Shown one piece after another: positions 5,386-12,409 of a stretch of DNA of 14,634 nt. The stretch is from Planctomycetota bacterium (GTDB lineage: Bacteria; Planctomycetota; Planctomycetia; Pirellulales; Pirellulaceae), in NCBI GenBank assembly GCA_026692885.1, contig JAPLNJ010001034.1, positions 1 to 14,634 on the forward strand. Reading direction: 5' to 3'. The notes beneath the pieces were generated by a model. It was not told the origin of the DNA and ran no database searches. It saw nothing but the letters and a program-made list of their open reading frames with translations. The number at the start of each line of letters is the position of its first letter. Position 1 is the first letter of the stretch. Made by a program: the position numbers and the translations under genes.

Positions 5386-7320
5386 ATGGCTCAAGGCGAA
5401 AAGATCATCGGGATCGACCTGGGCACCACGAACTCCGTGGTGGCCATTATGGAGGGCAGCGAAGTCAAGGTGATTCCCAATGCGGAGGGAAACCGGCTCA
5501 CGCCCAGCGTGGTCGCCTTCACGGACAAAGGGGAGAACCTGGTGGGCGAACTCGCGCGGCGGCAGGCCGTTACCAACGCGCGTCGCACCGTCTACTCGGT
5601 GAAGCGGTTCATGGGTCGGCGACATAACGAAGTCGAAAACGAAGAGAAAATGGTCCCCTACAGAATCGTAGGCGGTCCCAGCGACTATGTGAAAATCGCG
5701 ATCGACGATAAAGAGTACACGCCGCAAGAGATCTCCGCCAAGACGTTGCGGAAACTGAAGGAGTCTGCCGAGTCCTATCTCGGACACAAAGTGAACAAGG
5801 CGGTAATCACCGTTCCCGCCTACTTCAACGATGCGCAGCGACAGGCGACCAAGGATGCCGGCCAAATCGCAGGGCTGGAGGTGGCCCGGATCATCAACGA
5901 GCCCACCGCGGCGGCGATGGCCTACGGGTTGGAGAAGAAAGCCAACGAGACCATCGTCGTCTTTGATCTCGGTGGGGGCACCTTCGACGTGTCGGTGCTG
6001 AAAGTGGCGGACGAAGAAGGCCACAAGGTGTTTGAGGTGATTAGCACCAGTGGTGATGGGCACCTGGGTGGCGATGATTTCGACGAGGAGCTGATGAAGT
6101 ATGTGGCGGCCGAATTCAAGCAGGGGCACGGCATCGACCTGCGCAAGGACGTGATGGCTTTGCAGCGTTTGCAGGAAGCCTGCGAAAAGGCCAAGAAAGA
6201 GTTGAGTCAGGTTCCGCAGACCGAGATCAATCTGCCGTTCATCACGGCCGATGCGGCCGGCCCGAAGCATTTGCAGGTCACGATCACTCGCTCGCAGTTT
6301 GAAAAGCTGGTCGATCACTTGATCGAACGCTGTCGCAAGCCCGTGACCCAGGCGATGCAGGATGCTAAGCTATCGCCGCGCGACATCGACGAGGTGGTGC
6401 TGGTGGGCGGCTCGACGCGCGTGCCCAAGGTGCAAGCTCTGGTGCGCGAGATGTTCGGCAAAGAACCGCACAAGGGCGTGAACCCGGATGAAGTGGTGGC
6501 CGTGGGTGCGGCCATTCAGGCCAGCGTGTTGTCCGGCGAGCGGCGCGACGTGCTGCTGCTGGACGTCACCCCGCTGACGCTCGGCATCGAGACCGAGGGA
6601 GGCGTGTTGACCCCGCTGGTCGAGCGGAACACGACCATTCCCACCGCCAAGAAACAGACCTTCAGTACCGCGGCCGACAATCAGACGGCGGTCACCGTCA
6701 AGGTCTTTCAGGGCGAACGCCGGATGGCCGCCGACAACCGGTTGCTGGGCGAGTTCAATCTGGAAGGCATTCCGCCGTCGCCGCGCGGGATGCCACAGAT
6801 CGAAGTCAAGTTCGATATCGATCAGAACGGCATCCTCAATGTCGGCGCCCGGGATCTGGGCACCGGCAAGGAAGCCTCCGTGCGGATCGAACAGACGTCC
6901 GGCCTGTCCGACGTGGAGATCGAGCGGATGCGCAAGGACGCCGAATCGCATGCCGAAGAGGACAAGCGGAAGTTCGAACTGGCCGAGGCCCGCAACCAGG
7001 GCGACCAGATGTGCTACCAGCTGGAAAAGCTGATGAAGGACAATGACGTGAAATTGTCCGACGCGGACAAAGAACCTCTGAAGAAGGCCGTCGCCAAGGT
7101 TCGCGAGGTGACCAAGACCGATGACGCCCAGGCGATCAAATCGGCGGTCCGCGATCTCGAACAGGCCTCCCACGCGCTGAGCAAGGTGTTGTACGAAAAG
7201 GCCGGTGCCGAGCAAGCCGCCGCTGGCGGCGGCCAGGCTGCTGGCGGTGCCGCCGGGTCTGACGGCGGTGCAAAGCCCAACGACGACGCCATCGACGCCG
7301 AGTTCGAGGTAAAGCAGTAA
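5386..7320 (+). CDS. dnaK: Hsp70 chaperone DnaK
   Basis: The 644-aa protein is a complete cytoplasmic Hsp70 that binds exposed hydrophobic segments in an ATP-dependent cycle, working with DnaJ, GrpE and ClpB. The nucleotide-binding domain shows GIDLGTTNS (9-17), [30 protein letters not shown] and [10 protein letters not shown]. The interdomain linker reads [12 protein letters not shown], followed by the beta-sandwich substrate domain and a helical lid. The tail is Gly/Ala-rich and ends [12 protein letters not shown], close to the usual DAEFEEVK-type terminus. Length is typical (E. coli 638). It is preceded by AAGGAG with 7-nt spacing. clpB follows after 6 nt, so the two are one operon. A sigma-54-type promoter rather than CIRCE or an obvious housekeeping promoter lies upstream. 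Confidence 0.98.
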   Translation: MAQGEKIIGIDLGTTNSVVAIMEGSEVKVIPNAEGNRLTPSVVAFTDKGENLVGELARRQAVTNARRTVYSVKRFMGRRHNEVENEEKMVPYRIVGGPSDYVKIAIDDKEYTPQEISAKTLRKLKESAESYLGHKVNKAVITVPAYFNDAQRQATKDAGQIAGLEVARIINEPTAAAMAYGLEKKANETIVVFDLGGGTFDVSVLKVADEEGHKVFEVISTSGDGHLGGDDFDEELMKYVAAEFKQGHGIDLRKDVMALQRLQEACEKAKKELSQVPQTEINLPFITADAAGPKHLQVTITRSQFEKLVDHLIERCRKPVTQAMQDAKLSPRDIDEVVLVGGSTRVPKVQALVREMFGKEPHKGVNPDEVVAVGAAIQASVLSGERRDVLLLDVTPLTLGIETEGGVLTPLVERNTTIPTAKKQTFSTAADNQTAVTVKVFQGERRMAADNRLLGEFNLEGIPPSPRGMPQIEVKFDIDQNGILNVGARDLGTGKEASVRIEQTSGLSDVEIERMRKDAESHAEEDKRKFELAEARNQGDQMCYQLEKLMKDNDVKLSDADKEPLKKAVAKVREVTKTDDAQAIKSAVRDLEQASHALSKVLYEKAGAEQAAAGGGQAAGGAAGSDGGAKPNDDAIDAEFEVKQ

Positions 7321-7326
7321 GCGACA

Positions 7327-9987
7327 ATGACATTCCGCTTGGAAAAATTGACGGTCAAGGCCCAGGAGGCCGTAGCTGCCGCCCAGAATATGGCCGGCGA
7401 ACAGGGACACCCGCAGGTCGATTCCTTGCACCTCCTGCAGGGTCTGGCGGCCCAGTCCGACGGCATCATCAAACCGATCCTGGAAAGGATCGGCGTGAAC
7501 TTGGGCCAAGTGTCGCACCTGCTGGCCGACGAGTTGTCGCGACTGCCCAAAGTCACCGGTGGCGCCACGCCGCAGCCCAATCAGCCACTGATACAGGTGC
7601 TGCAGGCCGCGCAGCGCGAAGCGGAAACGATGAAGGACGAATTTATTTCGTCCGAGCATCTGCTGTTGGCGCTGGCCAAGACGGCCTGCAAGGCGCAGCA
7701 ATTGCTGCAAGTCAACGGCGTCCGCGAGCAGGACATTCTGAACGCGCTCAAGACAATCCGAGGCAGCAGTCGCGTCACCGACCAGAATCCGGAAGACAAG
7801 TATCAGGCCCTGCAGCGTTACGGCATCGATTTGGTGGAACGCGCCAGTCAGGGCAAGTTGGATCCCGTGATCGGCCGGGACGCGGAGATCCGCCGCGTGA
7901 TGCAGGTGCTCTCCCGGCGCACCAAGAACAATCCGGTGCTGATCGGCGAACCGGGGGTCGGTAAGACCGCGATCGCCGAAGGCCTGGCGCTGCGGATCGT
8001 GCAGGGTGACGTACCGCAAAGCCTGAAGAACAAACGCGTCATCGCGTTGGACCTGGGGGCGTTGATCGCGGGCACCAAGTATCGGGGCGAGTTCGAAGAC
8101 CGGCTGAAGGCGGTGCTCCGCGAAGTGGAAGCGGCCGGTGGCAACGTGGTGCTGTTTATCGATGAACTGCACACGATGGTCGGCGCGGGCCGGGCCGAAG
8201 GCGGTTCTGACGCGGCCAACCTGCTCAAGCCCGCCCTGGCCCGCGGCGAACTGCGGTGTATCGGCGCCACGACCCTGGACGAATACCGGCAGTACGTCGA
8301 GAAAGACGCGGCCTTGGAGCGGCGGTTCCAGCCGGTGTTTGTCGGCGAGCCGAACGTCGAGGACACGATTGCCATCCTGCGCGGTCTCAAGCCCAGGTAT
8401 GAGACGCATCACGGCGTCAAGATCAAGGACTCGGCGCTGGTGGCCGCCGTGGAATTGTCGCACCGCTATATCACCGATCGCTTCCTGCCCGACAAGGCCA
8501 TTGATCTCGTCGACGAAGCCGCCAGCCGGCTGGCGCTGGAGTTGGAGAGCGTGCCGACGGCCATCGACGAAGTCCAGCGGCGGCTGCGGCAATTGGAACT
8601 GGCCGCCCGGCAATTGGCCGACGACACCGAGGAATCGACGCAGGATCGGTTGGCCGAGATTCAGGTCGAAATCCAGAATCTGAAGCACAAAGAGGCCAGC
8701 CTGCGGGAGCAGTGGGAGGCAGAGAAATTGGGCCTGGGCGACGTCCAGAAAGTGCGTCAGGCCGCGGAACGGGTCCAGTTGGAGTTCTCCCAATTGGATG
8801 CCGCCATCAAGGAGAAGCAGGCGGCCGGTCTGCCCGTGCCGGAGGCCGACTACCAAAAACTGTACGAGTTGGATAAACAACGCCAACAACTCGGCCAGCG
8901 AATTGAGGCCGCAGAAGAACACACCGGCAAGCAGACGGCGGAACGGCGCCTGCTGCGGCAGGAAGTGACCGAGGAGGAGATCGCCGAAGTCGTCAGCGCC
9001 TGGACCGGTATCCCGGTGACCCGCATGCTGGAAACCGAGCGAGCCAAACTGCTGGTCCTGGAAGACCGCATCCACCAACGGCTGGTCGGGCAGGACGAAG
9101 CGGTCGAGGCGGTCGCCAACGCCGTGCGGCGCAGCCGGAGCGGACTGCAGGATCCGCATCGGCCGATCGGCTCGTTCCTGTTTCTCGGCCCGACCGGCGT
9201 CGGCAAGACGGAACTCTGCAAGGCCCTGGCCGAGGTCATGTTTGACGATGAAAACGCACTGGTCCGTCTGGACATGAGTGAATTCATGGAACGGCACACC
9301 GTCAGCCGTCTGATCGGCGCTCCACCGGGCTACGTGGGCTACGAGGAAGGCGGCAAGCTGACCGAAGCCGTGCGGCGGCGGCCGTATTGCGTGATCCTAC
9401 TGGATGAAATGGAGAAGGCCCACCACGACGTGTTCAACATCCTCCTGCAACTCCTGGACGATGGTCGGCTGACGGACAACCACGGGCATACCGTGGACTT
9501 CACCAACACGATTGTGGTCATGACCAGCAATATCGGCAGCCAGTTGATCCAGCAGGTCTCCGAGGAAGGCGGGGATGTGGAAGAGATGGGCGAGGCGGTC
9601 CGGGACTCGTTGCGAGCGACGTTTCTGCCGGAGTTCCTCAACCGGATCGACGAGACCATCATCTTGCATCCCTTGAACCGCAATCAGATCCGCCGCGTGG
9701 TGGAGTTGCAGGTCGAGCGTTTGCGGCAGATGCTGGAGAAGCAGAACCTGGCCTTGGTCGTGAGCGAGGCGGCCCGCCATGCGATCGCGGCCCAAGGCTA
9801 CGATCCCGCGTACGGGGCACGACCGCTGAAACGCGTCATCCAGCAGCGGATTCAGAACCCGCTGGCTTCGGAACTGCTGCGCGGCGAGATCCCGCCAGGC
9901 GGTGGCATGCGGGTGGACTGCCAGAACGGCGAATTCACGTTCGAACGCCTCGCGCCGCCCGGCGTCAGTGATGTCGAAACCGTCTGA
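7327..9987 (+). CDS. clpB: AAA+ disaggregase ClpB (Hsp100)
   Basis: The 886-aa protein is a full ClpB that, with DnaK, threads and resolubilises aggregated proteins. It has an N-terminal Clp repeat domain (about 1-145). AAA1 carries Walker A GEPGVGKT (207-214) and Walker B FIDELH. The coiled-coil M-domain spans about 410-545, and AAA2 has Walker A GPTGVGKT (621-628), Walker [11 protein letters not shown] and sensor MTSNIGSQ. The M-domain and the [10 protein letters not shown] junction identify ClpB rather than ClpA or ClpC. It is about 30 residues longer than E. coli ClpB (857), largely around the M-domain. The start follows the dnaK stop by 6 nt with only a weak upstream GAGG, so translation is probably coupled to dnaK. 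It has no separate promoter. Confidence 0.98.
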   Translation: MTFRLEKLTVKAQEAVAAAQNMAGEQGHPQVDSLHLLQGLAAQSDGIIKPILERIGVNLGQVSHLLADELSRLPKVTGGATPQPNQPLIQVLQAAQREAETMKDEFISSEHLLLALAKTACKAQQLLQVNGVREQDILNALKTIRGSSRVTDQNPEDKYQALQRYGIDLVERASQGKLDPVIGRDAEIRRVMQVLSRRTKNNPVLIGEPGVGKTAIAEGLALRIVQGDVPQSLKNKRVIALDLGALIAGTKYRGEFEDRLKAVLREVEAAGGNVVLFIDELHTMVGAGRAEGGSDAANLLKPALARGELRCIGATTLDEYRQYVEKDAALERRFQPVFVGEPNVEDTIAILRGLKPRYETHHGVKIKDSALVAAVELSHRYITDRFLPDKAIDLVDEAASRLALELESVPTAIDEVQRRLRQLELAARQLADDTEESTQDRLAEIQVEIQNLKHKEASLREQWEAEKLGLGDVQKVRQAAERVQLEFSQLDAAIKEKQAAGLPVPEADYQKLYELDKQRQQLGQRIEAAEEHTGKQTAERRLLRQEVTEEEIAEVVSAWTGIPVTRMLETERAKLLVLEDRIHQRLVGQDEAVEAVANAVRRSRSGLQDPHRPIGSFLFLGPTGVGKTELCKALAEVMFDDENALVRLDMSEFMERHTVSRLIGAPPGYVGYEEGGKLTEAVRRRPYCVILLDEMEKAHHDVFNILLQLLDDGRLTDNHGHTVDFTNTIVVMTSNIGSQLIQQVSEEGGDVEEMGEAVRDSLRATFLPEFLNRIDETIILHPLNRNQIRRVVELQVERLRQMLEKQNLALVVSEAARHAIAAQGYDPAYGARPLKRVIQQRIQNPLASELLRGEIPPGGGMRVDCQNGEFTFERLAPPGVSDVETV

Positions 9988-10002
9988 TGCGGCCGCCACC
10001 AC

Positions 10003-10050
10003 GTAGGTCAGGCTTTCCAGCCTGACGTCAGGCTGGAAAGCCTGACCTAC
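10003..10050. repeat. 48-bp perfect palindrome between clpB and the UroD-like gene
   Basis: The 24-nt arms are exact reverse complements with no loop. Each arm is itself a hairpin, TCAGGCT-ttcc-AGCCTGA. It lies 15 bp after the clpB stop and 46 bp after the end of the convergent UroD-like gene, where it could serve both transcripts. No T-tract flanks it. The first 19 bases recur identically at 14616-14634. Confidence 0.85.
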
Positions 10051-10096
10051 ATGATGCGCGCACCCTGCTTCTTACCCACGGCAGACGTCCCCGCGC

Positions 10097-11359
10097 TCAC
10101 AGGCTGTCCTTGATCGCCTGGAACATGGCCAGGATGTTCTCCGGCGGCGTGTTGCCTTGAATGTTGTGGATCGAGTTGAAGACGAAACCGCCCCCGTCGT
10201 TGAAGATCTCGATCCGCTCGCGCACCTCGCGGTAAGTCTCTTCCGGCGTGCCGCGGGCAATCGTCTGTTGCGTGTTCACCCCGCCGCCCCAGAAAGTGAC
10301 GGACTTGCCAAACTCCCGCTTCAAGGTGCGGGCGTCCATCTTGGCCGCCGAACACTGCACCGGATTGAGAATATCGAAGCCGGCCTCGATGAACTCGGGC
10401 AGCAGATCAAACACGCTGCCGCAGGAGTGGATGAACGTCTTCCAGTTGCTCTTCGCGTGGATCAACTTGTTGACCGCGATGTGGTAGGGCTTGAACAGGT
10501 CGCGATAAGCGGCGGTCGAGATGAACTGGCCGCGTTGCGTGCCGAAATCAGTCCCGGTGATAAACGCGGCCTGCACACGGTCGCCGAACAGAGCAATCAG
10601 CGTTTGGATGTTCTGCAGAGCATACTCCAGCTGCTTGTCGAAAATGGCTTTGACATAGTCCACACGGGCGGCGGTTGAGATGTACCACTCTTCGACGTCG
10701 CGGATCCCCTTGGGATGCTTCAGGAAGGGGGTCGGGACCAGGGCGATGTCGCCGAAGGCCGCGCCGGGAACGATCAGGATCACGCCCGCATCCGGGACGG
10801 AGTCCAAGCGTTGGACCTGGGCGCGATAGTAGGCGAGGTCCGCCTCGCCGAGGAGGCCAAATTCCTCGCAGTTGTCCTCCGGGTTCAGGTGGTCGTCGTC
10901 GACCGGCGGCTGGCGGATGATCGAGTCGAAAAAATAGCCCCCCTGGGGCATGCGGCCGCTGGGCGGAACGCTCGTATCGCCTTCGGGATAGATCAATCGG
11001 TCGCCGGTCACCGGGTCGATGGTGATGTTGAAGTCGTCGCTGACCAAGACCTCCGTACCGTCAAACAGCGTGAATGGTTTCCAGCCCGTGGCTCCGGTGC
11101 CAAACATCGTGCGGCGCGGAATGACACCGATCACGTCAATGCCCAAGGCGTAGCGCAGCGCCTCGTCGACTTCGCCCAGCATCTGGTACGGTTCGCTCAC
11201 CTTGACCCGGTGCTGGTCATCCTGCAGCACCAGGCGGCGGAGTCGGGTCAGGGCCGACACGTGAATGCCGGTCACTGCGGTCGCGCCGAAGTCGACGCAG
11301 ACGCGGTCGGGTTGCTGGTGGTTCAGAGTCGCCTGCAAACGCTGTTTCGAAGTCATCAT
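10097..11359 (-). CDS. Uroporphyrinogen decarboxylase-like (URO-D/MtaA superfamily) methyltransferase-type protein
   Basis: The 420-aa protein belongs to the URO-D fold superfamily (PF01208). The closest features I recognise are those of the cobamide-methyltransferase-like branch rather than HemE: GTDFGTQRGQFIS (269-281), FKPYH, FIHSCGSVFDLLPEFIEAGFDILNPVQ (309-335) and the C-terminal SIHNIQGNTPPENI. H311 and C313 of HSCG correspond to the His-x-Cys zinc site of MtaA/MtbA-type enzymes, which activate a thiol acceptor. A third Cys ligand is not obvious; C336 in NPVQCSA is a candidate. The true substrate is unknown, and there is no corrinoid protein or partner gene beside it. AGAAGG lies 8 nt before the chosen ATG; the next codon is also ATG. 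It is 77 bp downstream of hicB on the same strand, so read-through from the toxin-antitoxin operon is possible. Confidence 0.85.
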   Translation of the reverse strand: MMTSKQRLQATLNHQQPDRVCVDFGATAVTGIHVSALTRLRRLVLQDDQHRVKVSEPYQMLGEVDEALRYALGIDVIGVIPRRTMFGTGATGWKPFTLFDGTEVLVSDDFNITIDPVTGDRLIYPEGDTSVPPSGRMPQGGYFFDSIIRQPPVDDDHLNPEDNCEEFGLLGEADLAYYRAQVQRLDSVPDAGVILIVPGAAFGDIALVPTPFLKHPKGIRDVEEWYISTAARVDYVKAIFDKQLEYALQNIQTLIALFGDRVQAAFITGTDFGTQRGQFISTAAYRDLFKPYHIAVNKLIHAKSNWKTFIHSCGSVFDLLPEFIEAGFDILNPVQCSAAKMDARTLKREFGKSVTFWGGGVNTQQTIARGTPEETYREVRERIEIFNDGGGFVFNSIHNIQGNTPPENILAMFQAIKDSL

Positions 11360-11436
11360 CGTTCTAGCCTTCTTGTGTGCTTGTCACTGTCGTCGATTGG
11401 TTGCCGGTACCGCTTTCGGTCAAGGCAAGGTCGCGA

Positions 11437-11655
11437 TCAGGCGTACATCAGTCTTCCACGGGGTTCGGGGATGGAACGAGCTAGTTCCCGCGCCGTCTCG
11501 AGCCATTCTCGGATGATGACCTCCACATTGGCCAATGCCTCCTGGTATGTCGCCCCATCTGCCGCGCAGCCCGGCAGTTCAGGTACTTCGGCGATGAAAG
11601 CACTGTCCTCCTTGCTCCAGTACAAGACGATTTCGTATTGAACGCTATTCGGCAT
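11437..11655 (-). CDS. hicB: HicB-family antitoxin (short form)
   Basis: The 72-aa protein has the HicB partial RNase H-like fold: YEIVLYWSKEDSAFIAEVPELPGC (7-30), then GATYQEALANVEVIIREWLE. It should neutralise HicA by binding it. The sequence ends shortly after the fold, with no C-terminal ribbon-helix-helix or helix-turn-helix DNA-binding domain, unlike longer HicBs that repress their own promoter. The ATG at 11655 is preferred because GAGGGAG lies just upstream; an ATG at 11667 is the alternative. The chosen start overlaps the last 11 nt of hicA, so the two are translationally coupled. Confidence 0.85.
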   Translation of the reverse strand: MPNSVQYEIVLYWSKEDSAFIAEVPELPGCAADGATYQEALANVEVIIREWLETARELARSIPEPRGRLMYA

Positions 11656-11971
11656 GTTCTCCCTCATTGTTCGTCCCGTCCGCTGTGTCTTCATCCGCGG
11701 CCTCGCTGGCCTGCTCCACGGCATCGCCAGCCAGCCGGTAGGAGACAATCACGCCGCGGACTTGCTTGACTTGGTATGGTTTCGCCTGGCCTCCGCGCGG
11801 TTGTAGGTTCAGAATCTCCATCACATCGTTGCGGGTGAAAATGTGGTGGCTGCCTCGGACACGCTCGTCGAAGCCGAGATGGCGTAACAGCGCGCATAGG
11901 TCAGCAAACCCAACATTCGCGTCCGCCGTGCCTCGCAGCACGCGGTCTAGCGTCTTTTCGACCCTACCCAC
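11645..11971 (-). CDS. hicA: HicA-family toxin (mRNA interferase), GTG start
   Basis: The 108-aa HicA-like protein has a small dsRBD-like fold with the active-site region RGSHHIF (39-45; H42/H43) and NLQPRGGQAKPYQVKQVR (55-72). HicA toxins cleave mRNA and are blocked by HicB. The start is a GTG at 11971, because TAAGGAG sits 7 nt upstream and the family homology begins there (VGRVEKTLDRVLRGT). The open frame continues to an ATG at 12130, but that extension overlaps the upstream gene and encodes LAT repeats. The C-terminal ~25 residues are an acidic tail (DAVEQASEAADEDTADG...). It overlaps hicB by 11 nt. Confidence 0.85.
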   Translation of the reverse strand: MGRVEKTLDRVLRGTADANVGFADLCALLRHLGFDERVRGSHHIFTRNDVMEILNLQPRGGQAKPYQVKQVRGVIVSYRLAGDAVEQASEAADEDTADGTNNEGEHAE

Positions 11972-11982
11972 GCCAGCACTCC

Positions 11983-12051
11983 TTACTGCCACAGTTGCCA
12001 ATACCGTTGCCAATAGCGTTGCCAGAAACGTGGCAGGGCGTAGTGCGTCAT
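11983..12051 (-). pseudogene. 22-codon remnant of a RelE/ParE-type toxin (or leader peptide)
   Basis: An ATG at 12051 overlaps the stop of the 65-aa antitoxin-like gene as ATGA, the classic arrangement of an antitoxin-toxin pair. The peptide begins MTHYALPRFW, which resembles the start of RelE/ParE-type toxins I associate with this antitoxin type (from memory). After ten codons it runs into WQRY, WQRY, WQLW units encoded by 12-bp direct repeats, then stops at TAA (11985-11983). That TAA is part of the hicA Shine-Dalgarno TAAGGAG. It is either a toxin gene cut to its first codons or a coupling peptide that feeds ribosomes to hicA. Confidence 0.5.
11986..12024 (-). repeat. Short tandem repeat, 12-bp unit TGGCAACGNTAT
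   Basis: Read on the minus strand there are units TGGCAACGCTAT (12024-12013), TGGCAACGGTAT (12012-12001) and a diverged third unit starting TGGCAACTG (12000-11989). These are followed by three further bases, CAG (11988-11986). They lie between the antitoxin-like gene and hicA and may mark a slippage or deletion junction. Confidence 0.75.
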
Positions 12052-12245
12052 AGGGGCCGAGCCAAACCCGCCTCGTGTTCTTGATCCACTTCGGCAAGCA
12101 ATACATCGAGACGACCTGCCTCCAAGTCATCCTGAATTTGCCGCTCCCAGACCTGCTCGTGATGCTCTTCCAGCCACCCCATCAACTCAGCCAGATCGCT
12201 GGCCGGGAGCTGACTAATGGCCGATTCGATTTCCGTGACGCTCAT
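12048..12245 (-). CDS. Small antitoxin-like protein (RelB/ParD-type addiction module component)
   Basis: The 65-aa protein is acidic and predicted helical: MSVTEIESAISQLPASDLAE, then LMGWLEEHHEQVWERQIQDD and LEAGRLDVLLAEVDQEHEAG. It resembles small proteins annotated as addiction-module antitoxins that precede RelE/ParE toxins in planctomycetes and cyanobacteria. It has no clear DNA-binding motif by eye. Its TGA overlaps the ATG of a 22-codon toxin-like remnant, so it is probably an orphan antitoxin that now heads the hicAB operon. A GAGG/GGGGA stretch precedes the ATG. The family assignment is by resemblance only. Confidence 0.6.
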   Translation of the reverse strand: MSVTEIESAISQLPASDLAELMGWLEEHHEQVWERQIQDDLEAGRLDVLLAEVDQEHEAGLARPL

Positions 12246-12289
12246 ACCTCAAGTCCCCACAGCACTTGTTGAACTACCAAACTGCAGGC

Positions 12290-12363
12290 TTGTCCGTTGT
12301 CCGGGCCACGCAGAACACGATTGGACAACCAAACAGTGTAGCAATTCACGGACCTCAGGACAA
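12290..12363. promoter_or_regulatory. Promoter and TTGTCC hexamer cluster of the toxin-antitoxin operon
   Basis: On the minus strand TTGTCC (12363-12358), a 17-nt spacer and TACACT (12340-12335) with a TG extended -10 form a plausible housekeeping promoter firing toward the 65-aa gene. The leader would be about 80 nt. The hexamer TTGTCC or its complement occurs four times: 12290-12295, 12297-12302, 12323-12328 (as GGACAA) and 12358-12363 (as GGACAA). The second and third form the inverted pair GTTGTCC/GGACAAC, and the fourth coincides with the -35 box. Confidence 0.45.
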
Positions 12364-12409
12364 ACCCCGCGGGCTGTATCGCAAGGTTACGCGCTATTCC
12401 TGTAGCTGT

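Noticed and set aside
5272..6318. 348-codon minus-strand frame over the start of dnaK
   Set aside because: It overlaps dnaK and its promoter, and has no family resemblance.
6370..9297. 975-codon open frame on the minus strand opposite dnaK and clpB
   Set aside because: It runs antisense across two certain genes, is rich in Q, R, L and H as expected from reversed GC-rich codons, and shows no domain motif.
11360..11436. Housekeeping promoter before the UroD-like gene (TTGACC on the minus strand)
   Set aside because: A good -35-like box is present, but no acceptable -10 sits 16-18 nt downstream.
11986..12024. Direct repeats as a CRISPR array
   Set aside because: The units are 12 bp and contiguous, with no spacers and no cas genes.
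11972..12130. N-terminal extension of HicA to an ATG at 12130
   Set aside because: It overlaps the 65-aa gene by 83 nt and encodes LAT repeats. The GTG at 11971 has TAAGGAG at ideal spacing and matches the start of HicA homology.
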